Positions 34,699 through 43,784 of a stretch of 64,000 nt of DNA are shown here, in pieces. The first letter of the stretch is position 1, and each line of letters starts with the position of its first letter. The position numbers and the translations under genes are program-made. This DNA is from CAYRFQ01 sp964423615 (GTDB lineage Bacteria > Planctomycetota > Planctomycetia > Gemmatales > Gemmataceae), in assembly GCA_964423615.1 (NCBI GenBank), contig CAYRFQ010000002.1:177003-241002 (forward strand), read 5' to 3'. Under the pieces are notes generated by a model, which had not been told where the DNA came from, did not search any database, and saw nothing but the letters and a program-made list of their open reading frames with translations.

Positions 34699-35718
34699 TT
34701 ACAAGATCAGCATCGCGTCGCCATAACTATAAAACCGGTACCCCTCGGTGATCGCGGTTTTATACGCCTTCTCCATGAGTTCCGTCCCAGCAAACGCCGA
34801 CACCAACAGCAACAATGTCGTCTCCGGCAGATGGAAATTCGTCACCAACGCATCGATCACCTGGAACTCAAACGGTGGATAGATATAGATGTCTGTCTCT
34901 CCGGACCAGGGTTTGAGCGAGCCTGACCTTCCGGCCGTTTCGAGAACTCTTACGGTTGTCGTTCCAACGGCAACTACCTTTCCACCCCGGCGTTTGCACT
35001 CTTTGATCGCGACTATCGATTGTTCGGGCAACTCTCCCCACTCACTGTGCATCGTGTGTTGGGTGTAGTCTTCGACCTTGATGGGAGCAAACGTCCCCCA
35101 TCCGACGTGGAGGGTGACAAAAGTTCGCCCGATCCCTCGGCGTTCCAACTCCGCGAAAATGTCTTGTGTAAAATGCAATCCAGCGGTTGGAGCCGCGACG
35201 GCTCCAGGTCGTTCGGCGTAAACGGTTTGATAGCGTTCGTGGTCGGGTCTGCCGGCAAGGCCTTTGCGGATGTATGGTGGTAGGGGGATGTGTCCGCTTG
35301 CCTGCAAGACTTCGTGCGGCGGGCCTGATTCACTCGGTCGGACGACCCAAGACTTGTTCTCGGTTTTCTCGACCAGCGTCAGTTTCAATGGTCCTGGTTC
35401 GACTACGATTGTCTCGCCTGATTGAAGCTTACCTCGAGTTTGACTCAGTAGCTCCCAGAACCCATTCTCCAGCGCCCGCAAGAATAGTCCCTCCCAACGT
35501 CCACCGGTCTGTTCCCGATATCCTAATAGCCTAGCAGGTAAGACTTTTGTATTGTTCAGGACGAGGAGGTCACCGGGTACTAGGAATTCTGCGAGATTCT
35601 TGAACTGCTGATGAGACAATGTGTTGTCACGACGACGCACGACCAGCAACCGGGATTGGTCACGCCGGTCGGTGGGGTGCTGAGCGATGAGTTCGGGAGG
35701 CAGGTCGAAATGAAACAC
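34699..35718 (-). CDS. queA: tRNA preQ1(34) S-adenosylmethionine ribosyltransferase-isomerase
   Basis: The 339-residue enzyme moves the ribosyl group of SAM to 7-aminomethyl-7-deazaguanine in tRNA, the penultimate step to queuosine. It begins FHFDLPPELIAQHPTDRRDQ and has VLNNTKVLPARLLG, VAAPTAGLHFT, HVGWGTFAPIKVED and VTNFHLPETTLLLLVSAF, all family hallmarks, with normal length. It uses a GTG start at 35718 with no clear ribosome-binding site. It ends about 50 bases from the convergent Rpn-like gene. Confidence 0.97.
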   Translation of the reverse strand: MFHFDLPPELIAQHPTDRRDQSRLLVVRRRDNTLSHQQFKNLAEFLVPGDLLVLNNTKVLPARLLGYREQTGGRWEGLFLRALENGFWELLSQTRGKLQSGETIVVEPGPLKLTLVEKTENKSWVVRPSESGPPHEVLQASGHIPLPPYIRKGLAGRPDHERYQTVYAERPGAVAAPTAGLHFTQDIFAELERRGIGRTFVTLHVGWGTFAPIKVEDYTQHTMHSEWGELPEQSIVAIKECKRRGGKVVAVGTTTVRVLETAGRSGSLKPWSGETDIYIYPPFEFQVIDALVTNFHLPETTLLLLVSAFAGTELMEKAYKTAITEGYRFYSYGDAMLIL

Positions 35719-35824
35719 GGGTATGTCGGGTGTGGCGAATCACTGAGTGACGATGGCACACCCTTCCTCTCGTTTTCGGTCTGTCGTGTGCCATCGCTTC
35801 GGCTACACTTTCGTTCGTAACACT

Positions 35825-36442
35825 TTACTTGAACCCTTTGATCCACGAGTCAAACGCCTTGGCATTCGAATCGACGGTCTTTTTCGGTCCAGTGAACGTT
35901 ATGAAATAGGGACCTTCCTCCGTTTCGAAGATGACTCCGAACCGTCGATAGTTTTCCTTGCGGATGATCTTAGCCCGTGGCGAAAACGGTGGGAATTTGT
36001 AAAGGTACGTTCCGTAAAGGTCGAGCATGGTGACCTGAGAATCACCAACCTTGAACTTCTTGACGGACGCCACGTCGCTGATTTTCTTTCCTTTGGGAGC
36101 CTCGAACTGGCCTTTCCATCGGCCTAGGTTGGCGTCGACGCCACCGCCGCCGCCTTTACCAAAGTAGAAGATCACGATCTCTGCATTCGCGTTGTCCCCT
36201 TTGACTTTGGGGATCTGGAATTGGAATTTGCGGAGACGATTGCTTGGTTGTTGCTTTAGCCAGGAAGCTGGAGCCACGGATTTCAAACCGCCGAGCATGA
36301 CCATCGTTCCCTCGTTGTCGGTTCGGGGTTCGTTCGTGGTGATCTCGGCTGTCGGGACGTCATCTTCGTTGACGGTCGGTGCCGTTTGCGAGTCGCAAGC
36401 TACAATGCCAACGCACAACAATACGAGCCAAATGCGTTTCAT
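35825..36442 (-). CDS. Lipoprotein of unknown function
   Basis: The 205-residue protein has a lipoprotein signal (WLVLLCVGIVACDSQ, acylated Cys about residue 16), a disordered acidic stretch, then a soluble domain containing VMLGGLKSVAPASWLKQQPS, a short glycine run, and KAFDSWIKGFK at the end. The recurring planctomycete pattern APASW-x(n)-FEAPKGKKISD suggests a small conserved periplasmic domain whose function is not known. A GGAG site precedes the ATG. It lies downstream of the large PSCyt1 gene on the same strand, about 40 bases away, so is probably co-transcribed with it. Confidence 0.8.
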   Translation of the reverse strand: MKRIWLVLLCVGIVACDSQTAPTVNEDDVPTAEITTNEPRTDNEGTMVMLGGLKSVAPASWLKQQPSNRLRKFQFQIPKVKGDNANAEIVIFYFGKGGGGGVDANLGRWKGQFEAPKGKKISDVASVKKFKVGDSQVTMLDLYGTYLYKFPPFSPRAKIIRKENYRRFGVIFETEEGPYFITFTGPKKTVDSNAKAFDSWIKGFK

Positions 36443-36480
36443 ACATTTCTCCTTCGCGGGTGTGATACAATTTGCTGCGG

Positions 36481-39400
36481 TTAATCGATGTAGATCAATT
36501 CATTCAGACACATCATGGTTTGGCAAAAGTCGGTAAACGCTCGCTCGCGTCGATTGGCATCGGGGTATGTCGCCATTTGTTGTCGAATGAAGGCGACTGA
36601 CTCGGCGAGTTCTTTCTCGGTGGGGGGACGACAGAGAGCGATTCTGTACGCGTTGGTCACGGCTTCGCTCGTGCTAACTTTCGAATCTCCGGCCACGCGC
36701 TTGGCGAACGACTTCGCCCAGTTTCGCACATGCGGGTTATTCATCAACAAGAGGGCCTGTGTTGAAATCGTCGTCGACGGCCGTTTACCCACACCCGTCA
36801 AGGCTTGCGGCGCGTCGAATATCTGCATCATGGGGATGAGCCTACTGCGTTTGACGGTGAAGTAAATACTCCGCCTTCGACTGGCCTCGTTGAGCGTGCC
36901 AGGCCCGAACATCCGTTTGTCCAAGGCAGTGCTGATGGCCAACAACGAATCTCGAATGGCCTCGGCTTCGAGCCTACGGAGTCGGAATTGCCAGTAGAGT
37001 TCATTATTGGGATCGACCTTCGCCTTGTCTTGCTGGTAGTCGGAACTTTGTCGATAAACTGCGCTCATCATGATGAGCTTGTGAATCGGCTTGAGTTTCC
37101 ATCCGCCTTCGATCAATTGACTTGCAAGCCAGTCGAGCAACTCTGGATGCGTTGGCCGAGCACCACGGTCGCCAAAGTCACTTGGCGTGGCCACGATTCC
37201 TCGCCCCATGTGGTGTTGCCAAAGTCGGTTCACGATTACCCGAGCGAGCAAATGTCCCGCGCCTTCTTTAGTGTCGGTGATCCAGTTGGCAAAAGCCACT
37301 CGGCGAAACGATGTGCGCCAACCTTCCGGAGCATCTTGTTGCCAGTGTTGTTCTTTCTCAGGCGAGGTCATCAACACCTGCAAGAAACTTTGATTGGCCA
37401 CGCCTTCTTTGTTGTTGTTGTCGCCCCTTCGCAGGAAATAAGTCTTTGGGAAAAAGTCGCCACCTTGCGTGTGTAGGCGAACGGCGGGCAATCCTTCGCT
37501 GGCGATGAGCACCTTTGTCATTTTTGGTTTGGGGGCTTGGCGCAGATGGTCGTTAATGCGTTTGTGTAGCTTGCGTCCTTCGGGATCGATGCGACTGTAC
37601 CACTTCAACAACTGGGTCGAGTCCTGGGCATTTCGTTTCGCTCTGGGGATCGCAAGAATACGGCGCAAGTCGCTTGGCAGTCCTGGCCCCTGTAACGCGG
37701 GTTGAACCTTTTCCGATGTGATCGAAAACCGAGGTCGTCCGATGCTGTGGTTCGCGTTGTTCTTGAAGTCCAAAGTCATCGTAATGACCGAACCGCCAGC
37801 GAATCCCACGGGCTTTGTTGTTTCGAAAACCGCTGCGTGATCTTTTCCGAATTGCGGATCGATGGCCCAGGCAGATTTTCCATCCTTGTCGATCGTGGCT
37901 CGGATCGGGAGACCGGCTTGCTCGAACGTGGCTCGGGGATTCTTCAAGCCAACCACGATGGCTTTTCCTTTGCCGTTCTTTGGTCGGATCGTCATCCGGA
38001 AATTCGTGAGGGCAAAGTTCCCGTTGCTCGCACGACCTGGCCCGCCCCGAACAAGCGATGGATGGCTCAGGGCTTCCAAGCGAATTGCCGTTATGTTCGT
38101 TTGCGTCGTCTCGGCATTGAACGTGAAGGTATCGAAACGCGGTTTCTTGCCTGTAACGAGCAGTGATCCATCTTGTTGCTTGGTCAGCTTGGCCCCGCCT
38201 CTGGATTTCGCCTTGGTGATGTCCAAAATCGTCCACGACGGCAACTTCTTGTTGGAAGTTTCCCATTTCGCCAGGCGTGCCGGCAGTTGCTCTTGTTCGA
38301 ATTTACTGAGGGCATCGACGAACGGTTGGTGTTCCTTGTCGAACTTGGCCTTGGCTCTATTGTACGCGTCGGGTTCCAGGTTGAGATTCACTTCGGTCCG
38401 GATCGTCGTGGTGAATGTCGAGAGCATGCGGTAGTAATCGGCCTGAGGAATCGGGTCGTATTTATGATCGTGACATCGAGCACATCCGAACGACAGACCA
38501 AGCATTGCCGTTCCGGTCGTGTGCAGCTTGTCGTCGAGTTCGTCGTAGCGGTGTTTTTCGACTTCGTTTTTGGTGATTTGGGTGGAATGAACGCCTGCAG
38601 CCAGAAAACCAGTGGCCATATTGGCGAGTGGGTTTTCTGGTTCGAGTTCGTCTCCGGCGAGTTGCCATCGGACAAACTGGTCATAAGGCATGTCCATGTT
38701 CAATGCCTTGATGACGAAGTCACGATAGTGATAAGCGGTCCTGCGGTCGTAGTCGTGTTCGAACCCGTGGCTCTCGGCGAACCGAGCCAGGTCGAGCCAG
38801 TAGCTCGCCCAGCGCTCGCCGTGGTGCGGGTTCTGGAGCAACCGATCGATCAATTGTGGGTAAGCGTCCTTCGACTTGTTATTGACGAACGCTTCGACTT
38901 CCTGAGGAGTAGGTGGAATTCCGATCAGATCGAGATACGCACGCCGGATGAGTTTCCGTTTACTGGCTTGGGGATTCGGGCGAAGCCCTTTGGTCTGGAG
39001 TTTGCGGAACACGAAACGGTCGATGTCGGTCTGGCACCAGGGTTCATTGACTTTTGGTGGTTTGACGATTTGAAGCGGTTGGAACGACCAGAATTGTCGG
39101 GCGTCAGGTTGTACGACTCGCTGAGTCCACGACTTGGCGATCTGCCGATTGCCGAGCGGGTCGTCGTAAGGGGCTCCGAGATCGATCCACTTGGCGATGT
39201 AGGCGATTTCTTTTGTCGAGAGTTTTTCTCCCGACTCGGGCATGAACGGCTTGCGTTCGTGATTGATCATCTTGTAGAGCAAACTCTTCTTGGCTTTTCC
39301 AATGATCACAACGGGGCCATTGTCTCCGCCCTTGAGGAGTTCTTTTCGATCCGACAAGTCTAAACCGCCCCGCGTTCGTCGGCCACTGTGGCAACGCAGA

Positions 39401-39612
39401 CACCGACTTTTTAATATCGGCTTGACGTGGGATTTGAATAATGCCAACCCCTTGACCATCTTTTGGACGTGGTCTTTGTCCACATTCTTTGAGGGCTGGA
39501 CCTTCGGTTTGGTCTGCGCTCTCGCCGGTGATCCGTCGAAAGGAGAAAAGGCGGCGAACAAACTAGCAATACAGAGAGTGATCGGGAGGGTGCGAAGAGG
39601 ATTCGCGGTCAT
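36481..39612 (-). CDS. PSCyt1/DUF1549/DUF1553 planctomycete surface cytochrome-like protein
   Basis: The 1043-residue protein starts with a signal peptide (LPITLCIASLFAAFSPFDGS) and a planctomycete cytochrome-C-like domain with haem-binding CLRCHSGRR, then DUF1549 (VFRKLQTKGLRPNP, DLIGIPPTPQEVEAF), a second CxxCH (FGCARCHDHKYDP), a beta-rich insertion, and DUF1553 (LLARVIVNRLWQHHMGRGIV, LIEGGWKLKPIHKLIMMSAV). These proteins are planctomycete-specific and thought to act in degradation of complex carbohydrates on the cell surface. They usually pair with DUF1501 proteins; here the DUF1501 gene is 20 kb away and broken. I chose ATG 39612 over the TTG 9 bases upstream. The lipoprotein gene follows. 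Confidence 0.9.
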   Translation of the reverse strand: MTANPLRTLPITLCIASLFAAFSPFDGSPARAQTKPKVQPSKNVDKDHVQKMVKGLALFKSHVKPILKSRCLRCHSGRRTRGGLDLSDRKELLKGGDNGPVVIIGKAKKSLLYKMINHERKPFMPESGEKLSTKEIAYIAKWIDLGAPYDDPLGNRQIAKSWTQRVVQPDARQFWSFQPLQIVKPPKVNEPWCQTDIDRFVFRKLQTKGLRPNPQASKRKLIRRAYLDLIGIPPTPQEVEAFVNNKSKDAYPQLIDRLLQNPHHGERWASYWLDLARFAESHGFEHDYDRRTAYHYRDFVIKALNMDMPYDQFVRWQLAGDELEPENPLANMATGFLAAGVHSTQITKNEVEKHRYDELDDKLHTTGTAMLGLSFGCARCHDHKYDPIPQADYYRMLSTFTTTIRTEVNLNLEPDAYNRAKAKFDKEHQPFVDALSKFEQEQLPARLAKWETSNKKLPSWTILDITKAKSRGGAKLTKQQDGSLLVTGKKPRFDTFTFNAETTQTNITAIRLEALSHPSLVRGGPGRASNGNFALTNFRMTIRPKNGKGKAIVVGLKNPRATFEQAGLPIRATIDKDGKSAWAIDPQFGKDHAAVFETTKPVGFAGGSVITMTLDFKNNANHSIGRPRFSITSEKVQPALQGPGLPSDLRRILAIPRAKRNAQDSTQLLKWYSRIDPEGRKLHKRINDHLRQAPKPKMTKVLIASEGLPAVRLHTQGGDFFPKTYFLRRGDNNNKEGVANQSFLQVLMTSPEKEQHWQQDAPEGWRTSFRRVAFANWITDTKEGAGHLLARVIVNRLWQHHMGRGIVATPSDFGDRGARPTHPELLDWLASQLIEGGWKLKPIHKLIMMSAVYRQSSDYQQDKAKVDPNNELYWQFRLRRLEAEAIRDSLLAISTALDKRMFGPGTLNEASRRRSIYFTVKRSRLIPMMQIFDAPQALTGVGKRPSTTISTQALLLMNNPHVRNWAKSFAKRVAGDSKVSTSEAVTNAYRIALCRPPTEKELAESVAFIRQQMATYPDANRRERAFTDFCQTMMCLNELIYID

Positions 39613-40054
39613 GGATTTCAATCTCGCAGGCGGGTATTTGGTGTATCCACAAGCATCTGTTTGCTCGTGGTAATTCTATGCTGATGGAAAGAATATCTTA
39701 CCCGCCCGCGTCTCGATTCGCAAACAATCCTCAGTCAAGAAAGGGGGTAGCACCGGATTTTGAAATTCGTGAGGTTGTTCGACCGACCTCAGAAGAAGCA
39801 GGCCGCCTGGTTTGAAGCGGTGGTGCACAAAGGCTTTGTCTTGAAAAGTACGGTTTGGAGGGGCGTCGCTCGCACCGAAGGTCACACAAAGCGGTAACGC
39901 CCTCATCGGCCCGAACAAAGGCCGTCACTATGTTTTTCCGGGTTTTTCGTACTAAACCTGATCGAAACCTAACGAACCATTGATTTACAGAGATTTCCAT
40001 TCTGGGGTTGCTGCCTCTTGTGGCAATCGGGAAACCATAATCGCTCTCGCTGAA
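39613..40054. other. Intergenic stretch between two minus-strand genes, no gene recognised
   Basis: Minus-strand frames 39676-39918 and 39731-40000 lack ribosome-binding sites and family likeness. I see no terminator of note. Confidence 0.4.
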
Positions 40055-40480
40055 CTAGGCGGCACGTCGTTTCCTAGTTTCTTCGAGGGAAACCAATGAT
40101 TCGTAAGCAACCTGACGAAGAATCTCGTCTTCTCCTGTGGCAATCGCTTCCAGCGCCGTCAGGGCGTCTTCAGTCCCAATTTCGCCTAGGGCTACAACGG
40201 CTCGACGGCGGACCGTTGGGTCGTCATCTTCGGTCGCACTTACGAGTTCCGGGACGGCTTTCGTCGCTTGAGGTCCGATGTCCCCCAGAGCCAGCGTCGC
40301 CATCTTGCGAACAACGGCTTCTTCGTCTCGGAGGGTCTTGATCAATGCACCGACGGCGGGCGAAGCGGCGGCCCCTAATTGACTCAACCTGGCGGCAGCA
40401 TCAAGTCGCTTAGTGCTATTTGGCGATTGGAGTTGGTTAATCCACTTTGGTAAGGAGAGCGACTGATCGTTCGCGTCCAT
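40055..40480 (-). CDS. HEAT-repeat protein
   Basis: The 141-residue protein consists of HEAT/PBS-lyase-type repeats: RLDAAARLSQLGAAASPAV, VRKMATLALGDIGPQATKAV, VRRRAVVALGEIGTEDAL and a final ILRQVAYESLVSLEETR helix. The N-terminus is LPKWINQLQSPNS. It probably acts as an adaptor or binding surface; no catalytic group is visible. I chose ATG 40480, which has a GAGGAG site; the upstream frame codons are not conserved in style. No clear partner is adjacent. Confidence 0.85.
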   Translation of the reverse strand: MDANDQSLSLPKWINQLQSPNSTKRLDAAARLSQLGAAASPAVGALIKTLRDEEAVVRKMATLALGDIGPQATKAVPELVSATEDDDPTVRRRAVVALGEIGTEDALTALEAIATGEDEILRQVAYESLVSLEETRKRRAA

Positions 40481-40832
40481 GATGGGCTCCTCGTGAGAAT
40501 CGAAGTCGTGACTGTTTCTACACCCAATGGGATACATCGGACGATCTCGCAAAAATATTTAACAAGTCTGAGGACCCGATAAAGACCACGCTCATTGTGT
40601 CTTCATGGACGGGTCAACGACCCAAAAGGGCCGGTTGTCTGTAACTTTCAGTGACATTGCGAGAGTCGGGTGTTTACGGCGAGTAGAGAATTCCAAAATC
40701 GATAGAGGGACCCAAAAACGTTCCGGCTCGATTCCGAGGGAAGAGATTGCTACAATAATTGATAAACTACGAAGTATTCATTCGTCGGTTCAAACCGATG
40801 CACGCCTAACCAACTAAAAGGGGATTTCGAAG
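40481..40832. other. Divergent intergenic region before metF
   Basis: No gene found. TACAAT at 40751-40756 could be a -10 element for metF but lacks a good -35 partner. I looked for a SAM-type riboswitch leader and did not recognise one. Confidence 0.4.
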
Positions 40833-41711
40833 TTGCACATCCGAGAGCTTTACGAGCGTTCCGAACCAACCTTTTCCTTCGAATTCTTCCCGCCCAAAAC
40901 GCCAGAGGACGAAACCAAGTTGTTTGAGGAAACGATTCCTCACTTGCAAGGTCTTGGTCCTTCGTTTTTCTCAGTAACATACGGCGCGGGAGGAAGTACT
41001 CGCGAGGCGACCTTACGTATCGTCAGTGCCATCAGGAATACGTTTAACATTGAGTCCATGGCCCACTTGACCTGCGTAGGCTCGACGAAAGACCAAATCA
41101 ACGACGTTCTCGACGAAGCCAAGAGTCTGGGAATCGAAAACGTCTTGGCCTTGCGTGGTGATCCACCCAAAGGTGAAGCGGAATTCGTTCCGACGGAAGG
41201 TGGCTTCACCTACTCGCTGGACTTAATCAAGTTCATCAAAGCAAGAGGTGACTTCGGCATTGGAGCCGCGTGTTATCCAGAAGGTCACCAAGAGTGTCCA
41301 GAGGGAAAGATCAAGGACTGGGACAACGCTGTTGCCAAGGTCGAAGCTGGGGCGGATTTTTTGATTACCCAGCTCTTCTACGACTGGAATGACTTTGTCG
41401 AAATGGACGATTATCTGCGGAATAAAAAAGGGTTGACTGTCCCGATCATTCCGGGAGTGTTGCCTTTCCTCAAAACGTCCCAAATCAAACGATTCACTTC
41501 GCTCTGCGGTGCGAGCATTCCCAAGCCAATGCTCAAGAAGCTCGAAGAGTATGGCGACGACGACGAAGCTGTACGCCAATACGGTGTCGAAATCTGCACC
41601 GACATCTGCCAAAAGGCTCTCGAATACGGTGTCCCCGGAATCCACTTTTATTGCTTGAACAGAGTACCGAGCGCTGAAGAGATCGTGAGTAACTTGAAGA
41701 GCGTGGCTTAA
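40833..41711 (+). CDS. metF: Methylenetetrahydrofolate reductase
   Basis: The 292-residue flavoprotein TIM barrel reduces 5,10-methylene-THF to 5-methyl-THF for methionine synthesis. Motifs: FSFEFFPPKTPEDETK with the catalytic Glu, SVTYGAGGSTREAT, HLTCVGSTKDQI, VLALRGDPPKGEAEF, ACYPEGHQECP and FLITQLFYDWNDFVEM. It is of normal bacterial length. The start is TTG at 40833, preceded by AAAAGGGG. It converges with mnmH across a short terminator. Confidence 0.97.
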   Translation: MHIRELYERSEPTFSFEFFPPKTPEDETKLFEETIPHLQGLGPSFFSVTYGAGGSTREATLRIVSAIRNTFNIESMAHLTCVGSTKDQINDVLDEAKSLGIENVLALRGDPPKGEAEFVPTEGGFTYSLDLIKFIKARGDFGIGAACYPEGHQECPEGKIKDWDNAVAKVEAGADFLITQLFYDWNDFVEMDDYLRNKKGLTVPIIPGVLPFLKTSQIKRFTSLCGASIPKPMLKKLEEYGDDDEAVRQYGVEICTDICQKALEYGVPGIHFYCLNRVPSAEEIVSNLKSVA

Positions 41712-41728
41712 TCGATTGGACGGTTATC

Positions 41729-41758
41729 GCAACAGCGACAAAACAGCTGTTGCCTTTT
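41729..41758 (+). terminator. Terminator after metF
   Basis: GCAACAGC (41729-41736) pairs perfectly with GCTGTTGC (41746-41753), followed by CTTTT. It lies between convergent metF and mnmH. Confidence 0.7.
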
Positions 41759-41828
41759 CCGTCTTCGCCTTGGAAACAGCCTCGTCCCAAGAGCACATGA
41801 CACTCAAATAAACGCGTCCCTGAAGTCT

Positions 41829-42896
41829 TCAAGACGAAGCGAGGGATTCGGCCGGTTGGCTCGAACCGGAGGCGCTCAGTTGACCAAGTCGTTTGGCGAT
41901 GTCAACGATGGACGTTCCTACCTCCACCTGGACGAATCGCCAATCCGCTAATCCTTCGAATTGGTCGTGAAATGATCGTTGATAGGTGCGATCGTAGTAT
42001 TCCATCAACAATCGAGAAGCTTGAGCGAGGTCACCGCTCTCGACGAGTTGGCGACATTCGTTTGCTCGCTGACCGCCGAGACGTTTGGCGATGTAGCCGA
42101 TCCTTTCGGCCAAAAGGTCTGATGGAAAATTGCCGTATTCGAGCAAGATGTTGGTCACTCGTTGCTCGAGCGGAACGTCGAGGTAAACTCCCTTCGAGGC
42201 TATCATACGTTCGTAGAAGGACTGGGGTAGTTGAATAGTGCCAATGCGGCGGCTTTCACTCTCGAGCCAGATCGAGCGGTGATGGTCCATCGATGCGAGG
42301 GCTACGGCGAGATCATTTTCGAATTGTTGTTGGGTCGGCTGGTCGGACAGTCCGAGCGACCCAAAGACCGATCCACGATGGTTCGCGAGTCCTTCCAAGT
42401 CTACGACCTGTTCCCCTCGCCGTGCCAGTTCGTGGAGTATCCATGTCTTCCCCGAGCCCGTCTTGGCCGCAAGAATTTGGTAGCGACGAGGTGCCGCTAC
42501 GGTTTGCAGGACCCACCGTCGAAATCCCTTGTAGCCGTTTTGCAATGTCTGGACACGCATTCCTGCGAGCGACCAAAGCCAGGCCAACGATCGACTTCGC
42601 ATCCCGCCTCGAGCGCAGTAGAGCAAGAGGTTTCGGTCGGGAGCAATCTCTTTTGCACGATCCACGTAGTCGGCCATCCGCGGGCCGACAAACGTCAAGC
42701 CCAAACGGACAGCCTGTTCGCGCCCATTTTGTTTGTACTCGATCCCAACTTGTTTGCGTTCCTCGTCGTCAAACAACGGAACATTGATCGCCCCAGGAAT
42801 GTGTCCCAGGGTAAATTCACTTGGGCTTCGGGCATCCACGACAGGAAACTTATTCCGCTGTGTGAGTATTTCTGTGGGTGAGATCGTCTGGGTCAT
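41829..42896 (-). CDS. mnmH: tRNA 2-selenouridine synthase
   Basis: The 355-residue protein combines an N-terminal rhodanese domain (VVDARSPSEFTLGHIPGAIN, active Cys in LLYCARGGMRSRSLAWLW) with a P-loop domain (ILAAKTGSGKTWILHELAR) and the family segment VDLEGLANHRGSVFGSLG. MnmH (SelU/YbbB) replaces sulfur with selenium at tRNA wobble uridines through a geranyl intermediate, using selenophosphate. All key residues are present and the length is normal. No selenophosphate synthase gene is in the window, so it must lie elsewhere if the enzyme is used for selenation. Confidence 0.95.
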   Translation of the reverse strand: MTQTISPTEILTQRNKFPVVDARSPSEFTLGHIPGAINVPLFDDEERKQVGIEYKQNGREQAVRLGLTFVGPRMADYVDRAKEIAPDRNLLLYCARGGMRSRSLAWLWSLAGMRVQTLQNGYKGFRRWVLQTVAAPRRYQILAAKTGSGKTWILHELARRGEQVVDLEGLANHRGSVFGSLGLSDQPTQQQFENDLAVALASMDHHRSIWLESESRRIGTIQLPQSFYERMIASKGVYLDVPLEQRVTNILLEYGNFPSDLLAERIGYIAKRLGGQRANECRQLVESGDLAQASRLLMEYYDRTYQRSFHDQFEGLADWRFVQVEVGTSIVDIAKRLGQLSASGSSQPAESLASS

Positions 42897-43385
42897 GTCA
42901 GCTCAATCGGAAGAGGAAATGCAATCGACGACAAAGACTAGATTCAGAGCGGTTCTCGTTTGTGTTGGGTACGGTTCGCTGTCCCCAAACTCTGGGCCTC
43001 CGAGAATCCCTCATCTGGTGCGTTTTCCCGCTTCGCTCGGTTTTGGCCTTTTCAACCCAGGCAGGGTGAAGGACTCCGAAACCGAATACGTTGTAATCAA
43101 TGCCAACGAGAAACGATCAAGCGGCAAGCAACTTCGTGATTGTCGGTGTTTGTAACACTCGAATATATCATAGCCGTGCTGGACAGAGATGTCACGAGAG
43201 CGCTTGAAAGGGAACCGACGCCAACCCGAATGCTGGCTCACGGAAGAAAAAGTTGAAGTGGACGCCAAGGAGGCTCAAGGTGTATGCAGACAGCGTGAAA
43301 ATGAGAAAAAATTCTGCGCCACAAGTGACACAGAATTTATGCATCCAAACCACGCCAAGAGGGGAAAAAGGACCAGAAGAACATG

Positions 43386-43432
43386 AGGGAAAAAATGGGT
43401 CGCCGGCACTCCCCTCTCTGCCGGTCGACCCA
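43386..43432 (-). terminator. Strong rho-independent terminator on the minus strand
   Basis: TGGGTCGCCGGCA (43396-43408) and TGCCGGTCGACCCA (43419-43432) form a 13-bp stem with one bulged base and a 10-base loop. On the minus strand it is followed by TTTTTT. The nearest candidate upstream of it on that strand is the frame at 43570-43770. Confidence 0.75.
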
Positions 43433-43569
43433 AAAGTGTCCTCCCCTTCTCCCCAAAAGTTGAGGACACCAAAACATAGAGCGCGCCCCGACCTGAGGCA
43501 AGTTTTCCTACGGACTTTCCTGGGTTTTCCATTTTTGGCTCGTTTGAGCGATGGGACCGCCTGGGTCGA

Positions 43570-43770
43570 TCATTGTCTTGGCTTTTCGGCTCTCGCCCGG
43601 AGCTTCTCTGTGATCATTCTTTCGAGTTCTTCGCTCGTGATTTGAGTTCGTGTATCCTGGATTGGGGCATCAAGGTGCTGGAATCCGAAGTGCTGAATTC
43701 CACAACTGGTCCTACTTCCAGCTTCAGCTCCTAACGACCTCAGAGAGTTAAGACCAAGCTCAATGATCAC
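43570..43770 (-). CDS. Doubtful small protein, 66 codons
   Basis: A GTG-started frame ending ITSEELERMITEKLRARAEK looks helical and has plausible codon choice, and the minus-strand terminator 140 bases beyond its stop supports transcription in this direction. It has no clear ribosome-binding site and no recognised family, and overlaps nothing else. Confidence 0.28.
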   Translation of the reverse strand: MIIELGLNSLRSLGAEAGSRTSCGIQHFGFQHLDAPIQDTRTQITSEELERMITEKLRARAEKPRQ

Positions 43771-43784
43771 CGAAGCAGGAACCC

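Larger units (their letters stand above)
42897..43784. other. 0.9 kb interval, mostly noncoding
   Basis: No confident gene. The stretch holds an 8-bp inverted repeat (AAATTCTG 43309-43316, CAGAATTT 43331-43338), a strong minus-strand terminator at 43391-43432 and a doubtful 66-codon minus-strand frame just behind it. Confidence 0.4.
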
